64,000 nucleotides of DNA from Dinghuibacter silviterrae (GTDB lineage Bacteria; Bacteroidota; Bacteroidia; Chitinophagales; Chitinophagaceae). The notes under the pieces were generated by a model. That model saw only the letters and a list, made by a program, of their open reading frames with translations, was not told where the DNA came from and did not search any database. Position 1 is the first letter of the stretch. The number at the start of each line of letters is the position of its first letter. Location of the stretch: positions 1,364,001-1,428,000 of the forward strand of contig NZ_SODV01000001.1 of assembly GCF_004366355.1 (NCBI RefSeq). Direction: 5' to 3'. A program made the position numbers and the translations under genes. Positions 16,446 to 25,746 of this stretch are shown here, one piece after another.

Positions 16446-16997
16446 TTATTTTGGCATCAGCACCGTATCGACGACATGGATGACCCCGTTGGATTGCTCC
16501 ACATCGGCGATGGTGATCATGGATTTGTTCCCGCTTTCGTCCCAGAGGGTGATCATTCCTCCCTCCGCGGAGGCGTAAAGGTTATCCCCTTGTACCGTTT
16601 TCAGCGTGGCTTTGCCACCGGCGCGCCGGATCATCCGCACCAGTGCCTTGGAACCGATCCTGCCCGGCACCACGTGGTAGGTCAGTACTTTGGTGAGCTG
16701 TGCCTTGTTCTCCGGTTTCATCAGGTCATCGACGACATCCGAAGGCAATTTGGCAAAGGCTTCATTGGTGGGGGCAAAAACAGTAAACGGACCAGGCCCC
16801 TTCAACGTAGATACAAGGCCGGCCGCTTTGACCAGCGACACCAGCGTCGTGTGGTCCTTTGAATTGACCGCGTTGTCGACGATATCCTTGGTAGGATACA
16901 TCGCGGCGCCGCCCACTTCGACGGTCTTTTGCGCAAAGGTGTTCACAGCGGAAAATAAGAGTCCCGCGCCTACGAATAGGCTGAAAATTCGCTTCAT
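16446..16997 (-). CDS. Secreted fasciclin (FAS1) domain protein
   Basis: The protein (183 aa from MKRIFSLF) has a signal peptide (about residues 1-22) and one FAS1 domain with the hallmark H1 motif GPFTVFAPTNEAF (about residue 68) and the YHVVPG stretch (about 106) followed by the terminal block NGVIHVVDTVLMP. Such domains mediate adhesion or ligand binding at the cell surface or in the periplasm. The upstream opening to 17114 is rejected because the signal peptide begins at 16997. A TACTATTG word (17026-17033) could be its -7 box. Confidence 0.9.
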   Translation of the reverse strand: MKRIFSLFVGAGLLFSAVNTFAQKTVEVGGAAMYPTKDIVDNAVNSKDHTTLVSLVKAAGLVSTLKGPGPFTVFAPTNEAFAKLPSDVVDDLMKPENKAQLTKVLTYHVVPGRIGSKALVRMIRRAGGKATLKTVQGDNLYASAEGGMITLWDESGNKSMITIADVEQSNGVIHVVDTVLMPK

Positions 16998-17074
16998 AAA
17001 AAAAGTGTTTATTGAGAATGTCCGACAATAGTATCTACGCAGGACAGGCGAAATCGGTTTGGACGGACACAAAA

Positions 17075-17097
17075 AAAGAGGGCCGAAAGCCCTCTTT
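17075..17097 (-). terminator. Intrinsic terminator of the pyruvate dehydrogenase E2 gene
   Basis: A 9-bp stem (AAAGAGGGC at 17075-17083 with GCCCTCTTT at 17089-17097) closes a CGAAA loop. On the minus strand it is followed by a T run (complement of 17071-17077). It lies 24 nt past the E2 stop. Confidence 0.88.
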
Positions 17098-17120
17098 CCT
17101 ATTTTTCCATACATTATTCC

Positions 17121-18767
17121 TTAAGCGAGCATGGCCACCGGGTTCTCCAGGAACTTTTTCAGTGTCTGGAGGAAAGCGGCCCCAACGGCACCGTCAACAC
17201 TACGGTGGTCGCAGCTCAGCGTGAGCTTCATGACATTGATGACGCCAAAACCATCGGCGGTCCTGACGACTTTCTCCTCGATCTTACCTACGGCGAGGAT
17301 ACAGCTGTCGGGCGGGTTGATGATCGCCGTGAATTCCTCGATGTCCATCATCCCCAGGTTGGAAATGGTAAAGGTGTTCCCGGAGAATTCGTTCGGCTGG
17401 AGTTTTTTGTTCTTTGCCTTTTCGTACAGGTCTTTTGCTTCGGACGCGATCTGGCTGAGCGATTTCTGGTCGGCAAAACGGATGACCGGTACGATCAACC
17501 CGTCTTCTATGGCCACTGCGCTCCCGATATGGACGTGGCTGTATTGGCGGATAAAGTCGCCCATCCAACTGGCATTGACCGCCGGGTGACGACGTAGGGC
17601 CATGGCGGACGCCTTGATGACGAGGTCGTTGAAGCTGATCTTTACGGGGCTGATCTCGTTGAGTGCCTTGCGGGCCGAGATCGCATTGTCCATATTCACC
17701 TCGATCTTGAGATAGAAGTGCGGAGCAGTGAACATGCTTTCCCCCAACCGGCGGGCAATCACCTTACGCATTTGCGAATTGGGGAGGTCCGTATACCCTT
17801 CCGCACCGGGGGCGGCGCTGAAGGCGGGCACTGGCGCCCCACCCTTGGCAGCGGCGGGTGCAGCCGTTTTCGCGGCCGGTACGTATTGGTCGATGTCGCG
17901 TTTGATGATCCTGCCGCCATCCCCGGAACCGGAGACGTCGGAAAGGCTGATGCCTTTGTCGGCGGCGATCTTACGGGCCAGGGGGGAGGCCTTCAGGCGG
18001 CCGTTGTCGCTTTCGGCGGCGCTTGCGCTTCCACTTGCAGCGGCTTGCCCGGCCGGTGCGGCCGCGGAGCCGGTTGCAGCTTGTGCGCTGCCCGCAGCCG
18101 GTGCGGCTTGCGCGCCACCCGCTGCGGGTGCGCTATTCAGGGAAGCCACCAGGGCAGTGACATCCGTCCCCGCCTTCCCAACGATGGCGATGATGTCGTT
18201 CACCTTGGCCGCCTGGCCTTCGGGAACACCGATATAGAGCAGGGTTCCTGCGGCATACCCCACCACTTCCATGGTCGCCTTGTCGGTTTCCACGTCGGCA
18301 AGGACGTCGTCGCTTTTTACGGTATCCCCTACTTTTTTATTCCAGGTAACAATCTTGCCTTCTGTCATCGTGTCGCTCAAAAGCGGCATGCGGATCACCG
18401 TGGCGCCAAGGCTTTCCGGGGACACCGCGGGTGCGCCGGCCGCGGGGGCACTTGCCGCGGGTGTCGCAGGGGCGGCAGCCGGGGCAGCGGGTGCGGTGCC
18501 ACCTGCCAGCAGCGGCTTATAGTCTTCACCGGCCTTCCCGACGATGGCGATGATGTCGTTCACCTTGGCGACCTGTCCGTCGGGTACGCCTATGTATAAT
18601 AAAACACCGTCTGCATAGCCCACGACTTCCATCGTAGCCTTGTCGGTTTCTACGTCAGCCAGTACGTCATCGCTTTTGACCTTATCTCCAACCTTTTTGT
18701 TCCATTGAACAATCTTCCCTTCGGTCATGGTATCGCTCAGCAGGGGCATTCGTATCACTTCTGCCAT
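17121..18767 (-). CDS. aceF: Pyruvate dehydrogenase E2 (dihydrolipoamide acetyltransferase)
   Basis: This 548-aa protein is the core of the pyruvate dehydrogenase complex and transfers acetyl groups from lipoamide to CoA. It has two N-terminal lipoyl domains with nearly identical DVETDKATMEV motifs (lipoylated Lys43 and Lys163), Ala/Pro/Gly-rich linkers, a peripheral subunit-binding domain (about 255-295) and the catalytic domain ending with the DHRSVDGAVGA motif. The start ATG at 18767 follows a 5' region without a clear -7 box. E1 and E3 genes are not adjacent. A branched-chain or 2-oxoglutarate role is less likely because of the domain order and motif match. Confidence 0.92.
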   Translation of the reverse strand: MAEVIRMPLLSDTMTEGKIVQWNKKVGDKVKSDDVLADVETDKATMEVVGYADGVLLYIGVPDGQVAKVNDIIAIVGKAGEDYKPLLAGGTAPAAPAAAPATPAASAPAAGAPAVSPESLGATVIRMPLLSDTMTEGKIVTWNKKVGDTVKSDDVLADVETDKATMEVVGYAAGTLLYIGVPEGQAAKVNDIIAIVGKAGTDVTALVASLNSAPAAGGAQAAPAAGSAQAATGSAAAPAGQAAASGSASAAESDNGRLKASPLARKIAADKGISLSDVSGSGDGGRIIKRDIDQYVPAAKTAAPAAAKGGAPVPAFSAAPGAEGYTDLPNSQMRKVIARRLGESMFTAPHFYLKIEVNMDNAISARKALNEISPVKISFNDLVIKASAMALRRHPAVNASWMGDFIRQYSHVHIGSAVAIEDGLIVPVIRFADQKSLSQIASEAKDLYEKAKNKKLQPNEFSGNTFTISNLGMMDIEEFTAIINPPDSCILAVGKIEEKVVRTADGFGVINVMKLTLSCDHRSVDGAVGAAFLQTLKKFLENPVAMLA

Positions 18768-18822
18768 AAAAACTATTGAGTATTTTAATTGTGGCGTGAA
18801 ATTAAATCAAAATCAAATACCT

Positions 18823-18840
18823 GCCCAAAATCAATTGGGC
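18823..18840 (-). terminator. Weak terminator of dnaX
   Basis: On the minus strand GCCCAA and TTGGGC form a 6-bp stem with a 6-nt loop, followed by an AT-rich tail (AGGTATTTGATTTTGATTTA). It lies 13 nt after the dnaX stop. It is only moderately convincing. Confidence 0.5.
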
Positions 18841-18852
18841 GCTGCACCGCTC

Positions 18853-20778
18853 TTAGTAGTCCAGGTCCAGCTTCAGCCGGTCTTTCAGCTCTTTGACCAG
18901 GGGGTATTGATGGCTCATCTGTTGAAAAAGTTCCTTCGTATTTAGGGGCCGTTCCGTGGGAACAGGGGGCGCCTCCGTTTCTTCCACGAGCACCTGGAAG
19001 GTCAGTTTCCTATTATTAAAAAAGGTTTGAATGTGTTCGATCAGCAAGGCCCTTTCCTGTTCGATAAACTTTTGCTGGATGTTCGCGCCGGTGATGATCT
19101 CGAACGTCTGTTCGTCCACGATACGCAGCTCCGCCAGTTTGAAATTCGTCACGGCGGAGTGGTTTTTCCGCTCCTGCAGCAGGATGATGTACTTCTGCCA
19201 TGCTTCCGTGAGGAACGGCAGCGTCAGGGGGTGACTTTCTGAGGCGTTCTTTTGCTGGGAGGCGATTTGCTGGCGCAGCTTGTGCAAGGAATTGAGCTTG
19301 CCGCCGGACTCGGAGGGCTCGGGCCGCGGGCCGGGTGACGGCGCGGGGGCCGCGGTGGTCGGGGGCACCGCACTTGAAGGGCCGGCCGCGGGCCTCGTGG
19401 CCGTCACCGGTGGCGTCTTCGCCGCAGGCGGTGCCGTGGCGGCCGTCGCGCTCGACGGAGCGGCGGCCGTGCCCGGCGTCTCTACCGTCAGCCGCGCGCT
19501 CCCTGTTGCGGGCCCTCCGGCGGACGCACCCCCGGCGACGGCGCCCACCGCAGGCGCCCCGCCGGTTTTCGCGGGCGCCCCGCTCACGCGGGCCGCCACA
19601 ATCGGCTGCGTCCGGAACCCCAGCGGGGCCTCACTCAGTTTTTTTTTTGACAACCCCTCCGGGCCTTCCTGTACGAGTTCGAGGGCCTGCGCCAGGTAGG
19701 TGAGCTTGATCAGGGTTAATTCGACGTGCAGCCGCTTGTTGCGGGCGCCTTTATACGTGAGCTCGGCTTCGTTCAGCACGTTGAGGGCGCTGATGCAAAG
19801 GCCTGAATCGACCTTGGCAGACGCCGCCTTGTATTTGTCCCGGAAGGTTTCGACGACGTCGAGGAGGTTCAGGACCTTTTCGTCCCTGCATACCAGGAGG
19901 TTACGAAGGAACTCAGCCATGCCGCCGAGGACGAGGTCGCCCTCGAAGCCTTTGCGGTTGATGTCGTCGTAGAGCAGCAGGGCCCCGGAAAGGTCCTGCG
20001 CCAGCATATAATCGAGCAGGCGGAAATAATAGTCGTCGTCTAAGATATTGAGGTGTTCCAGGGTGTTGGCGTATTCCAGGTGCCCGCTGGTAAAACTCAC
20101 GATCTTGTCCATGATGCTGAGGGCATCCCGCATACAGCCCTCGCTTTTCTGGGCGATCACCTGCAGGGCGGCCTTTTCCGCTGTGATATCTTCACGCTGG
20201 CAGATGTCTTCCAGGTGTTCGACCGTATCCCTTATGGTAATTCTTTTGAAGTCAAAGGTTTGGCAACGGGAAAGGATGGTCGGCAGGATCTTGTGTTTTT
20301 CCGTGGTCGCCAGGATAAAAATGGCGTAGGAGGGGGGCTCTTCCAGGGTTTTCAGAAAGGCGTTAAAGGCCGAAGAGCTGAGCATGTGGACTTCATCCAC
20401 GATATATACCTTGTATTTGCCGGCCTGGGGGGCGAACCGGACCTGTTCGACCAGGGCGCGGATGTCGTCCACGGAGTTGTTGGAGGCGGCGTCGAGTTCG
20501 TGGATGTTGAGCGACGTGCCTTCGTTAAACGTCCGGCAACTGGTACATTTGTCGCAGGCTTCCCCGTCGGGTTGCAGGTTTTCGCAGTTGATGGTTTTAG
20601 CCAGGATACGGGCGCAGGTGGTTTTGCCGACCCCCCTCGGCCCGCAAAAAAGAAAGGCGTGCGCCAACTGCCTGGTGCGGATGGCGTTCTTGAGGGTCGT
20701 GGTGATGTGTCCCTGGCCGATGACGGTGTCAAAGGTCTGCGGGCGGTATTTTCTGGCGGAGACAATAAACTGGCTCAT
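18853..20778 (-). CDS. dnaX: DNA polymerase III gamma/tau subunit
   Basis: DnaX (641 aa) is the clamp-loader ATPase of the replisome. It shows Walker A GPRGVGKT (46-53), a zinc-binding Cys set (C65, C75, C78, C81), Walker B DEVHML (128-133) and the sensor region FILATTEKHKILPTI. After the AAA+ and lid domains comes a long Ala/Pro/Thr-rich linker (about 400-490) and a C-terminal tau-type domain, as in other Bacteroidota. The start codon lies 2 nt after the right foot (minus strand) of a 17-bp hairpin, which could affect translation. I see no programmed frameshift signal. Confidence 0.95.
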   Translation of the reverse strand: MSQFIVSARKYRPQTFDTVIGQGHITTTLKNAIRTRQLAHAFLFCGPRGVGKTTCARILAKTINCENLQPDGEACDKCTSCRTFNEGTSLNIHELDAASNNSVDDIRALVEQVRFAPQAGKYKVYIVDEVHMLSSSAFNAFLKTLEEPPSYAIFILATTEKHKILPTILSRCQTFDFKRITIRDTVEHLEDICQREDITAEKAALQVIAQKSEGCMRDALSIMDKIVSFTSGHLEYANTLEHLNILDDDYYFRLLDYMLAQDLSGALLLYDDINRKGFEGDLVLGGMAEFLRNLLVCRDEKVLNLLDVVETFRDKYKAASAKVDSGLCISALNVLNEAELTYKGARNKRLHVELTLIKLTYLAQALELVQEGPEGLSKKKLSEAPLGFRTQPIVAARVSGAPAKTGGAPAVGAVAGGASAGGPATGSARLTVETPGTAAAPSSATAATAPPAAKTPPVTATRPAAGPSSAVPPTTAAPAPSPGPRPEPSESGGKLNSLHKLRQQIASQQKNASESHPLTLPFLTEAWQKYIILLQERKNHSAVTNFKLAELRIVDEQTFEIITGANIQQKFIEQERALLIEHIQTFFNNRKLTFQVLVEETEAPPVPTERPLNTKELFQQMSHQYPLVKELKDRLKLDLDY

Positions 20779-20780
20779 GC

Positions 20781-20866
20781 GATGCGCCTTACGGCTAAAT
20801 TTTAAATGTAGCCGTAAGGCGCATCACCGCTAATGATGGGCCTTCGGCCGGCGCCCTCCGGGCGCC
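20781..20866 (+). other. Structured element A: large hairpin, CCGCTAATGA, two small hairpins
   Basis: A perfect 17-bp inverted repeat (20781-20797 with 20809-20825, 11-nt AT-rich loop) is followed by the decamer CCGCTAATGA (20827-20836), a GGCC-TTC-GGCC hairpin (20839-20849) and a 7-bp hairpin with TCC loop (20850-20866). This matches in architecture element B at 22073-22184, although the stem sequences are different. Its right arm lies between the GNAT stop and the dnaX start, on the dnaX mRNA if read on the minus strand. Confidence 0.75.
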
Positions 20867-20878
20867 TGGACTGCAAAT

Positions 20879-22045
20879 TTACTCCAAAATCGGATGCCTC
20901 TTCACCGTTTTCGTGCGGTCGAAGAGAAAGCGGTACGTGGTCAGCACCCGGCTCCGGTAGGTACCGAGGCTTTCGGCCACGTTGATCATTTTCGGGTTGA
21001 AATCCCCGATCCACTGCATTTCATAGTCGACATAGGGAATATCGGGCCGCTGGACGACCTTGGCGCCTTCGACGATCAGATAGGCATCCACTCCCCGGCC
21101 TTGCCATTCGGGGATGACACCAAAGACGAGGCCGGTGAACTTGGTGCAGGCGCCCCGCCACTTCAGGTATACGAAGCGGAGTTTTTCCAGCAGGCCCAAC
21201 CGGCCATGGAAGTGGCGGAAATACTGGTTGAGCTCGGGGATGTTAATCCAGCAGGCGATGGGGTCCTCGTCGTGGTAAACGAACCAGATCAGCCGCTCGT
21301 CCAGGACGGGCTTCATTTTGCGGAACATGGCCCTGGCCTGGTCGCGGTGGAGGTCCTTCCCGCCCCCGTGGCTTTTCCAGGCCTTGTTATATACGGTGAC
21401 GAAGTCGGTGGCGTATTTATCCAACTGGTCCTTTTGGATATGGCGGGCGGAAAGACCAGGTTGTTTGGACAGTTCGGCGTGTCTTTTATAGAATTTTTCC
21501 TGGAGGGGGTCTTTGACCTTCATGGAAAAACAGATCTGGTCAAAAAAGGGACGGAACCCGTAGTTCTCCAGGAGCGTTTTGTAGTAGGGCGGGTTAAAGT
21601 TCATCCCGTACATCGGTTCGTGAAACCCCTGGGTGATGAGTCCCCACCAGCGGTCCCGCTCCCCGAAGTTGATGGGGCCGTCCATGGCTTCCATCCCTTG
21701 CGCATACAGCCAGTCCCGGGCGGCGTCGAGCAACAGGTTGGCCGCCGCCTGGTCATCGATACAGTCGAAAAAACCCATGCCCCCGGTGGGTTGTTCGTCT
21801 CCTTTGTTCTTGTATTTCTTATTGACAAAGGCGGCGATCCTTCCGATATATTTCCCCGAAGCGTCCTGCAGCAGCCAGCGTATACACGTTCCCTGCCGGT
21901 AGGCTTTGTTTTTGGCCGGATCGAACACGTCTTCGATGTCCTTGTCCAAGGGCCGTATGTACTTAGGATTGCCCCTGTTCAATGCCTCATTCACCTCCAT
22001 AAAAGCCCTGGCCGTATCCTTGCCCAGAACCTCGATCAATTGCAT
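20879..22045 (-). CDS. GNAT-like N-acetyltransferase family protein
   Basis: The protein (388 aa) looks like a GNAT-fold protein of the type found in many Bacteroidota, with an N-terminal region containing MEAMDGPINFGERDRWWGLI and a C-terminal GNAT-like portion (GVIPEWQGRGVDAYLIVEG, about residues 310-328, resembling the acetyl-CoA-binding loop Q/RxxGxG/A). Its substrate is unknown. It has no signal peptide or membrane segment. It lies between two same-orientation structured elements and upstream of dnaX. The start at 22045 (MQLIEVLGKD) is reasonable; a TAAATTGC word upstream may be a weak -7 box. Confidence 0.7.
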   Translation of the reverse strand: MQLIEVLGKDTARAFMEVNEALNRGNPKYIRPLDKDIEDVFDPAKNKAYRQGTCIRWLLQDASGKYIGRIAAFVNKKYKNKGDEQPTGGMGFFDCIDDQAAANLLLDAARDWLYAQGMEAMDGPINFGERDRWWGLITQGFHEPMYGMNFNPPYYKTLLENYGFRPFFDQICFSMKVKDPLQEKFYKRHAELSKQPGLSARHIQKDQLDKYATDFVTVYNKAWKSHGGGKDLHRDQARAMFRKMKPVLDERLIWFVYHDEDPIACWINIPELNQYFRHFHGRLGLLEKLRFVYLKWRGACTKFTGLVFGVIPEWQGRGVDAYLIVEGAKVVQRPDIPYVDYEMQWIGDFNPKMINVAESLGTYRSRVLTTYRFLFDRTKTVKRHPILE

Positions 22046-22072
22046 TGTCAGACGATTTAGTAGGGCAATTTA

Positions 22073-22184
22073 GGATTTCGGCCGCGGACTACTTGTCAAA
22101 AATTAGTCCGCGGCCGAAATCCCCGCTAATGACCTACGGTCGGGCCCTTTCAGGGCCCCCTTCGGGCGGCGGCCGAAGGCCGCC
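22073..22184 (+). other. Structured element B: large hairpin, CCGCTAATGA, two small hairpins
   Basis: A perfect 19-bp inverted repeat (22073-22091 with 22104-22122, 12-nt loop) is followed by CCGCTAATGA (22122-22131), a GGGCCC-TTTCA-GGGCCC hairpin (22142-22158) and a 7-bp GGCGGCC-GAA-GGCCGCC hairpin (22168-22184). It has the same order of parts as element A but different stem sequence. It lies in the divergent region between the GNAT gene and the YtxH-like gene. Confidence 0.75.
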
Positions 22185-22202
22185 CAGGCATACCCCCCAA
22201 TC

Positions 22203-22221
22203 CCGGCAACGTTTTTGCCGG
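22203..22221. other. Small hairpin upstream of the YtxH-like gene
   Basis: CCGGCAA (22203-22209) pairs with TTGCCGG (22215-22221) around a CGTTT loop. No T-tract follows on the plus strand. It is 40 nt before the YtxH gene start and could be a terminator remnant or regulatory structure. Confidence 0.4.
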
Positions 22222-22261
22222 ATGGATTGTTTACATTTAAGGTATTCAAAATCCAACGAGT

Positions 22262-22483
22262 ATGTCCAACAACTCCAAATTATTGCTCGGATTCATCGTG
22301 GGCGCCGCCGCAGGCGCGGTCCTGGGGATCCTGCTCACGACCGACAAAGGCAAGGAAATCCTGGAGCGCATCAAAGAAACGGCCTCCGACCTCGAAGAGG
22401 AGTTCAAAGAGGCTATAGATAAGGGGAAAAAGATGGCGGAAGACCTGGAAGAGAAGGTGAAACACTATACCAAACCTGCGTAA
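22262..22483 (+). CDS. YtxH-domain protein
   Basis: The protein (73 aa) has a short N-terminal hydrophobic helix with Gly and Ala (LLGFIVGAAAGAVLGILLTT, about 7-26) followed by a charged, amphipathic helical tail (KGKEILERIKETASDLEEE). This fits the YtxH-like, general-stress type membrane-associated family. It lies immediately upstream of a YqjE/holin-like gene and a small hypothetical gene, likely one operon. The function is unknown. Confidence 0.8.
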   Translation: MSNNSKLLLGFIVGAAAGAVLGILLTTDKGKEILERIKETASDLEEEFKEAIDKGKKMAEDLEEKVKHYTKPA

Positions 22484-22484
22484 A

Positions 22485-22880
22485 ATGGAGGGCGAAAAAG
22501 GGCGCAAGGAGCAGTTCTTTGCGGAAACGGAAGAACTCATCGAGCGCTACATCAAGGACCGGCTTTTGCTGATCCGGATCGATGCGGCAGAAAAAGGTGC
22601 CAAACTGGCGGCGCATTTTGTCACGGGAATGGTGCTGGGGCTTCTTTTTTTCTTCATTTTATTATTCGTGAGCATTATGGCGGGGTATTATTTCGCCGAG
22701 CTGACGGGGAGCCAGTTTTATGGCTTTGGGATCATCGCGGGTTTTTATGTGCTCCTTTTTGTCGTCCTGCTGGCGGTGCGGAAAAAGTATATTTTTCCTT
22801 ACCTCATCAACCTCGTCATCAAAACGGTTTTTGATCCACAATCAAATGACGAAGAAGAAGATGAACATCACGAACATTGA
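22485..22880 (+). CDS. YqjE-like (DUF1469/phage holin family) membrane protein
   Basis: The protein (131 aa) has an N-terminal charged helix (residues 1-42), two predicted transmembrane helices (about 45-70 and 76-98) and a short acidic, His-rich tail. This is the plan of YqjE-type (DUF1469) envelope proteins. It follows the YtxH gene by one nucleotide and overlaps the next gene by about 20-35 nt. Its role is not known; stress or envelope maintenance is a guess from its neighbours. Confidence 0.78.
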   Translation: MEGEKGRKEQFFAETEELIERYIKDRLLLIRIDAAEKGAKLAAHFVTGMVLGLLFFFILLFVSIMAGYYFAELTGSQFYGFGIIAGFYVLLFVVLLAVRKKYIFPYLINLVIKTVFDPQSNDEEEDEHHEH

Positions 22881-23181
22881 GGAACTGGCGGCGGCCCGTA
22901 AAGTGGTCCGCAAGAGGGTCAAGGAGGACGAAGCCTTGCTGAAGGAGCGGCTGCAGGAGCTGCCGGGACAACTTTTTTATACCGGGGTCAAATACGTCGT
23001 TCCTCCCCTTCTCTCCGGAGGGGTTACCAATACGGTCCTGGGCGCGGGCAAATCGCTCATTGACCTGTTTTTTATCAAAAAAGAGGACGGCGCGAAAAAC
23101 GGCCTCCCCACCGCGCTGAAAAAAGCTGGAATCCTAACGGCGCTAAAATGGGGCGTCCGTCTGCTGCTGAAATCTATCTGA
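22846..23181 (+). CDS. Small basic hypothetical protein, third gene of the YtxH-YqjE cluster
   Basis: This 111-aa protein is predicted to be mostly helical (Lys/Arg/Glu-rich N-terminus, about residues 12-40), with a modest hydrophobic central part (VVPPLLSGGVTNTVLGAG) and a basic C-terminus. I do not recognise its family. The ATG at 22846 overlaps the preceding gene by 35 nt; an internal ATG at 22861 is preceded by GAAGAAGAAG and could be used instead. It may be a partner of the YtxH and YqjE proteins in the envelope. Confidence 0.65.
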   Translation: MTKKKMNITNIEELAAARKVVRKRVKEDEALLKERLQELPGQLFYTGVKYVVPPLLSGGVTNTVLGAGKSLIDLFFIKKEDGAKNGLPTALKKAGILTALKWGVRLLLKSI

Positions 23182-23251
23182 CTGATAATCAGCAATTTAA
23201 TAAATACAATGGAATTTGCTCACGACCTTTCCATATTAGGTGGTGAACCCT

Positions 23252-23259
23252 TATCTTTG
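23252..23259 (+). promoter_or_regulatory. -7 box of the atpD promoter
   Basis: TATCTTTG is an exact match to TAnnTTTG and lies 35 nt before the atpD ATG (23295). A TTTC word (23228-23231) lies at a 20-nt spacing but is one base off the -33 consensus. A leader of about 30 nt is predicted. Confidence 0.6.
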
Positions 23260-23291
23260 CGCAAAATTTCAAGACCTTAAATAGTACATAA

Positions 23292-24800
<1,509 letters not shown>

Positions 24801-24804
24801 GCTT

Positions 24805-25065
24805 ATGCAATTAGAGATATTAACGCCCGAGAAAAAGATCTTCACGGGAGAAGTATACGGGGTACAGCTGCCTGGTTTGACCGGCCTCTTCGAGGTACTG
24901 GACAAACACGCGCCCCTGGTCAGTGCCCTGAAGGAAGGACGGGTGAAGGTGTTGAAAGACAAACAAAATACCCTGGCGATCGTGAACATCCATGGGGGTT
25001 TTGTAGAAGTCCTGAACAACCGGGCCACGGTTCTTGCGGAAGGTGCGGACGTGATCGAAGAATAA
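24805..25065 (+). CDS. atpC: ATP synthase subunit epsilon (short form)
   Basis: The 86-aa protein contains the N-terminal beta-sandwich of the epsilon subunit (LEILTPEKKIFTGEVYGVQLPG, conserved to NNRATVLAEGADVIEE) and lacks the C-terminal helical hairpin (about 45 residues) found in E. coli. Short epsilon is normal in Bacteroidota. It seals the rotor stalk to F1 and may not inhibit hydrolysis as the long form does. It is cotranscribed with atpD. Confidence 0.95.
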   Translation: MQLEILTPEKKIFTGEVYGVQLPGLTGLFEVLDKHAPLVSALKEGRVKVLKDKQNTLAIVNIHGGFVEVLNNRATVLAEGADVIEE

Positions 25066-25088
25066 AGCGCTTTGTGCGAATGTATAGT

Positions 25089-25118
25089 AAAGGGTTGTCC
25101 CGCGAGGGGCGACCCTTT
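25089..25118. terminator. Bidirectional terminator between atpC and yqgE
   Basis: An imperfect stem pairs 25089-25101 (AAAGGGTTGTCCC) with 25106-25118 (GGGGCGACCCTTT) through two G-T wobble pairs. It lies between convergent atpC (plus) and yqgE (minus), which end 53 and 11 nt from it respectively. AT-rich sequence flanks both sides. Confidence 0.7.
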
Positions 25119-25128
25119 ATCATTTGTG

Positions 25129-25680
25129 CTAGTTCAGCTGCGGGTCGATCGGAAAGTTAGTCATGACTTCATATTCTTTTCCCATCAACCGCAGCGCCTC
25201 CTTCCAGATATCTCCGGAAGGTTGATGGAATACGATACTTCGTTTGGCCTCGACCGTTAGCCAGGTCTTGCCTTCGAGCTCGGCGTCCAACTGACCCTCG
25301 CTCCAACCGCTGTACCCGATATAGAACCGGATGCTCCCGGGGGTGATGTCCCCATTGCGCAGGAGCGACAGGGTGAGTTCGAAGTCACCGCCCCAGGACA
25401 GGCCGTCCACCAGCCTCCGGCTGCCGGGGATGGTGTCCGGGTGACAATGGAGGAAGTGAAGCGTGTCCACCTGGACAGGGCCGCCCGAAAAGATCGGCAG
25501 TTTCAGTCCCGCGGCCTCGGGGATGAGGTCTTCCAGGGTATATTCCAGGGGTTTGTTCAGGACGAAACCAAGACTTCCGGTATCCTGGTGCTCCGTCAGC
25601 AAAATAACCGTACGGGTGAAGTTCGGATCTTTTAAAAAGGGCTCCGCGATCAGCAATATCCCAGGGGCAGGCTTTTCCAT
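25129..25680 (-). CDS. YqgE/AlgH family protein
   Basis: The protein (183 aa from MEKPAPGILL) matches the YqgE/AlgH (UPF0301) family: a conserved FTRTVILLTEH segment (about 21-31), then LGFVLNKPLEY (about 37-47) and IFSGGPVQVDTLHFLH (about 63-78). No biochemical function is firmly established; related proteins influence alginate regulation and polyphosphate-linked phenotypes. The ATG at 25680 fits the family start; the reading frame opens further to 25983 but enters the divergent kinase gene. It is convergent with atpC. Confidence 0.9.
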   Translation of the reverse strand: MEKPAPGILLIAEPFLKDPNFTRTVILLTEHQDTGSLGFVLNKPLEYTLEDLIPEAAGLKLPIFSGGPVQVDTLHFLHCHPDTIPGSRRLVDGLSWGGDFELTLSLLRNGDITPGSIRFYIGYSGWSEGQLDAELEGKTWLTVEAKRSIVFHQPSGDIWKEALRLMGKEYEVMTNFPIDPQLN

Positions 25681-25734
25681 GTAAGGAAGGTACCACTTTA
25701 ACAGCGAAAATCCACGACTTGTGCGCCAGATCTG

Positions 25735-25742
25735 TATTTTTG
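25735..25742 (+). promoter_or_regulatory. -7 box 4 nt before the histidine kinase ATG
   Basis: TATTTTTG is an exact TAnnTTTG match, followed by GTAT and the kinase start codon at 25747. A TTG at 25719-25721 is too close (13 nt) for a normal -33 element. A leaderless mRNA is predicted. Confidence 0.55.
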
Positions 25743-25746
25743 GTAT

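Noticed and set aside
18800-18815. TATTTGATTTTG-type promoter for the pyruvate dehydrogenase E2 gene
   Set aside because: The minus strand contains TTTG words, but none forms a TAnnTTTG box at a suitable distance from the ATG; left unannotated.
20879-22045. Insertion sequence or integron cassette around the GNAT gene
   Set aside because: There is no transposase, integrase or target-site duplication in view; the flanking elements are reported as structured elements only.
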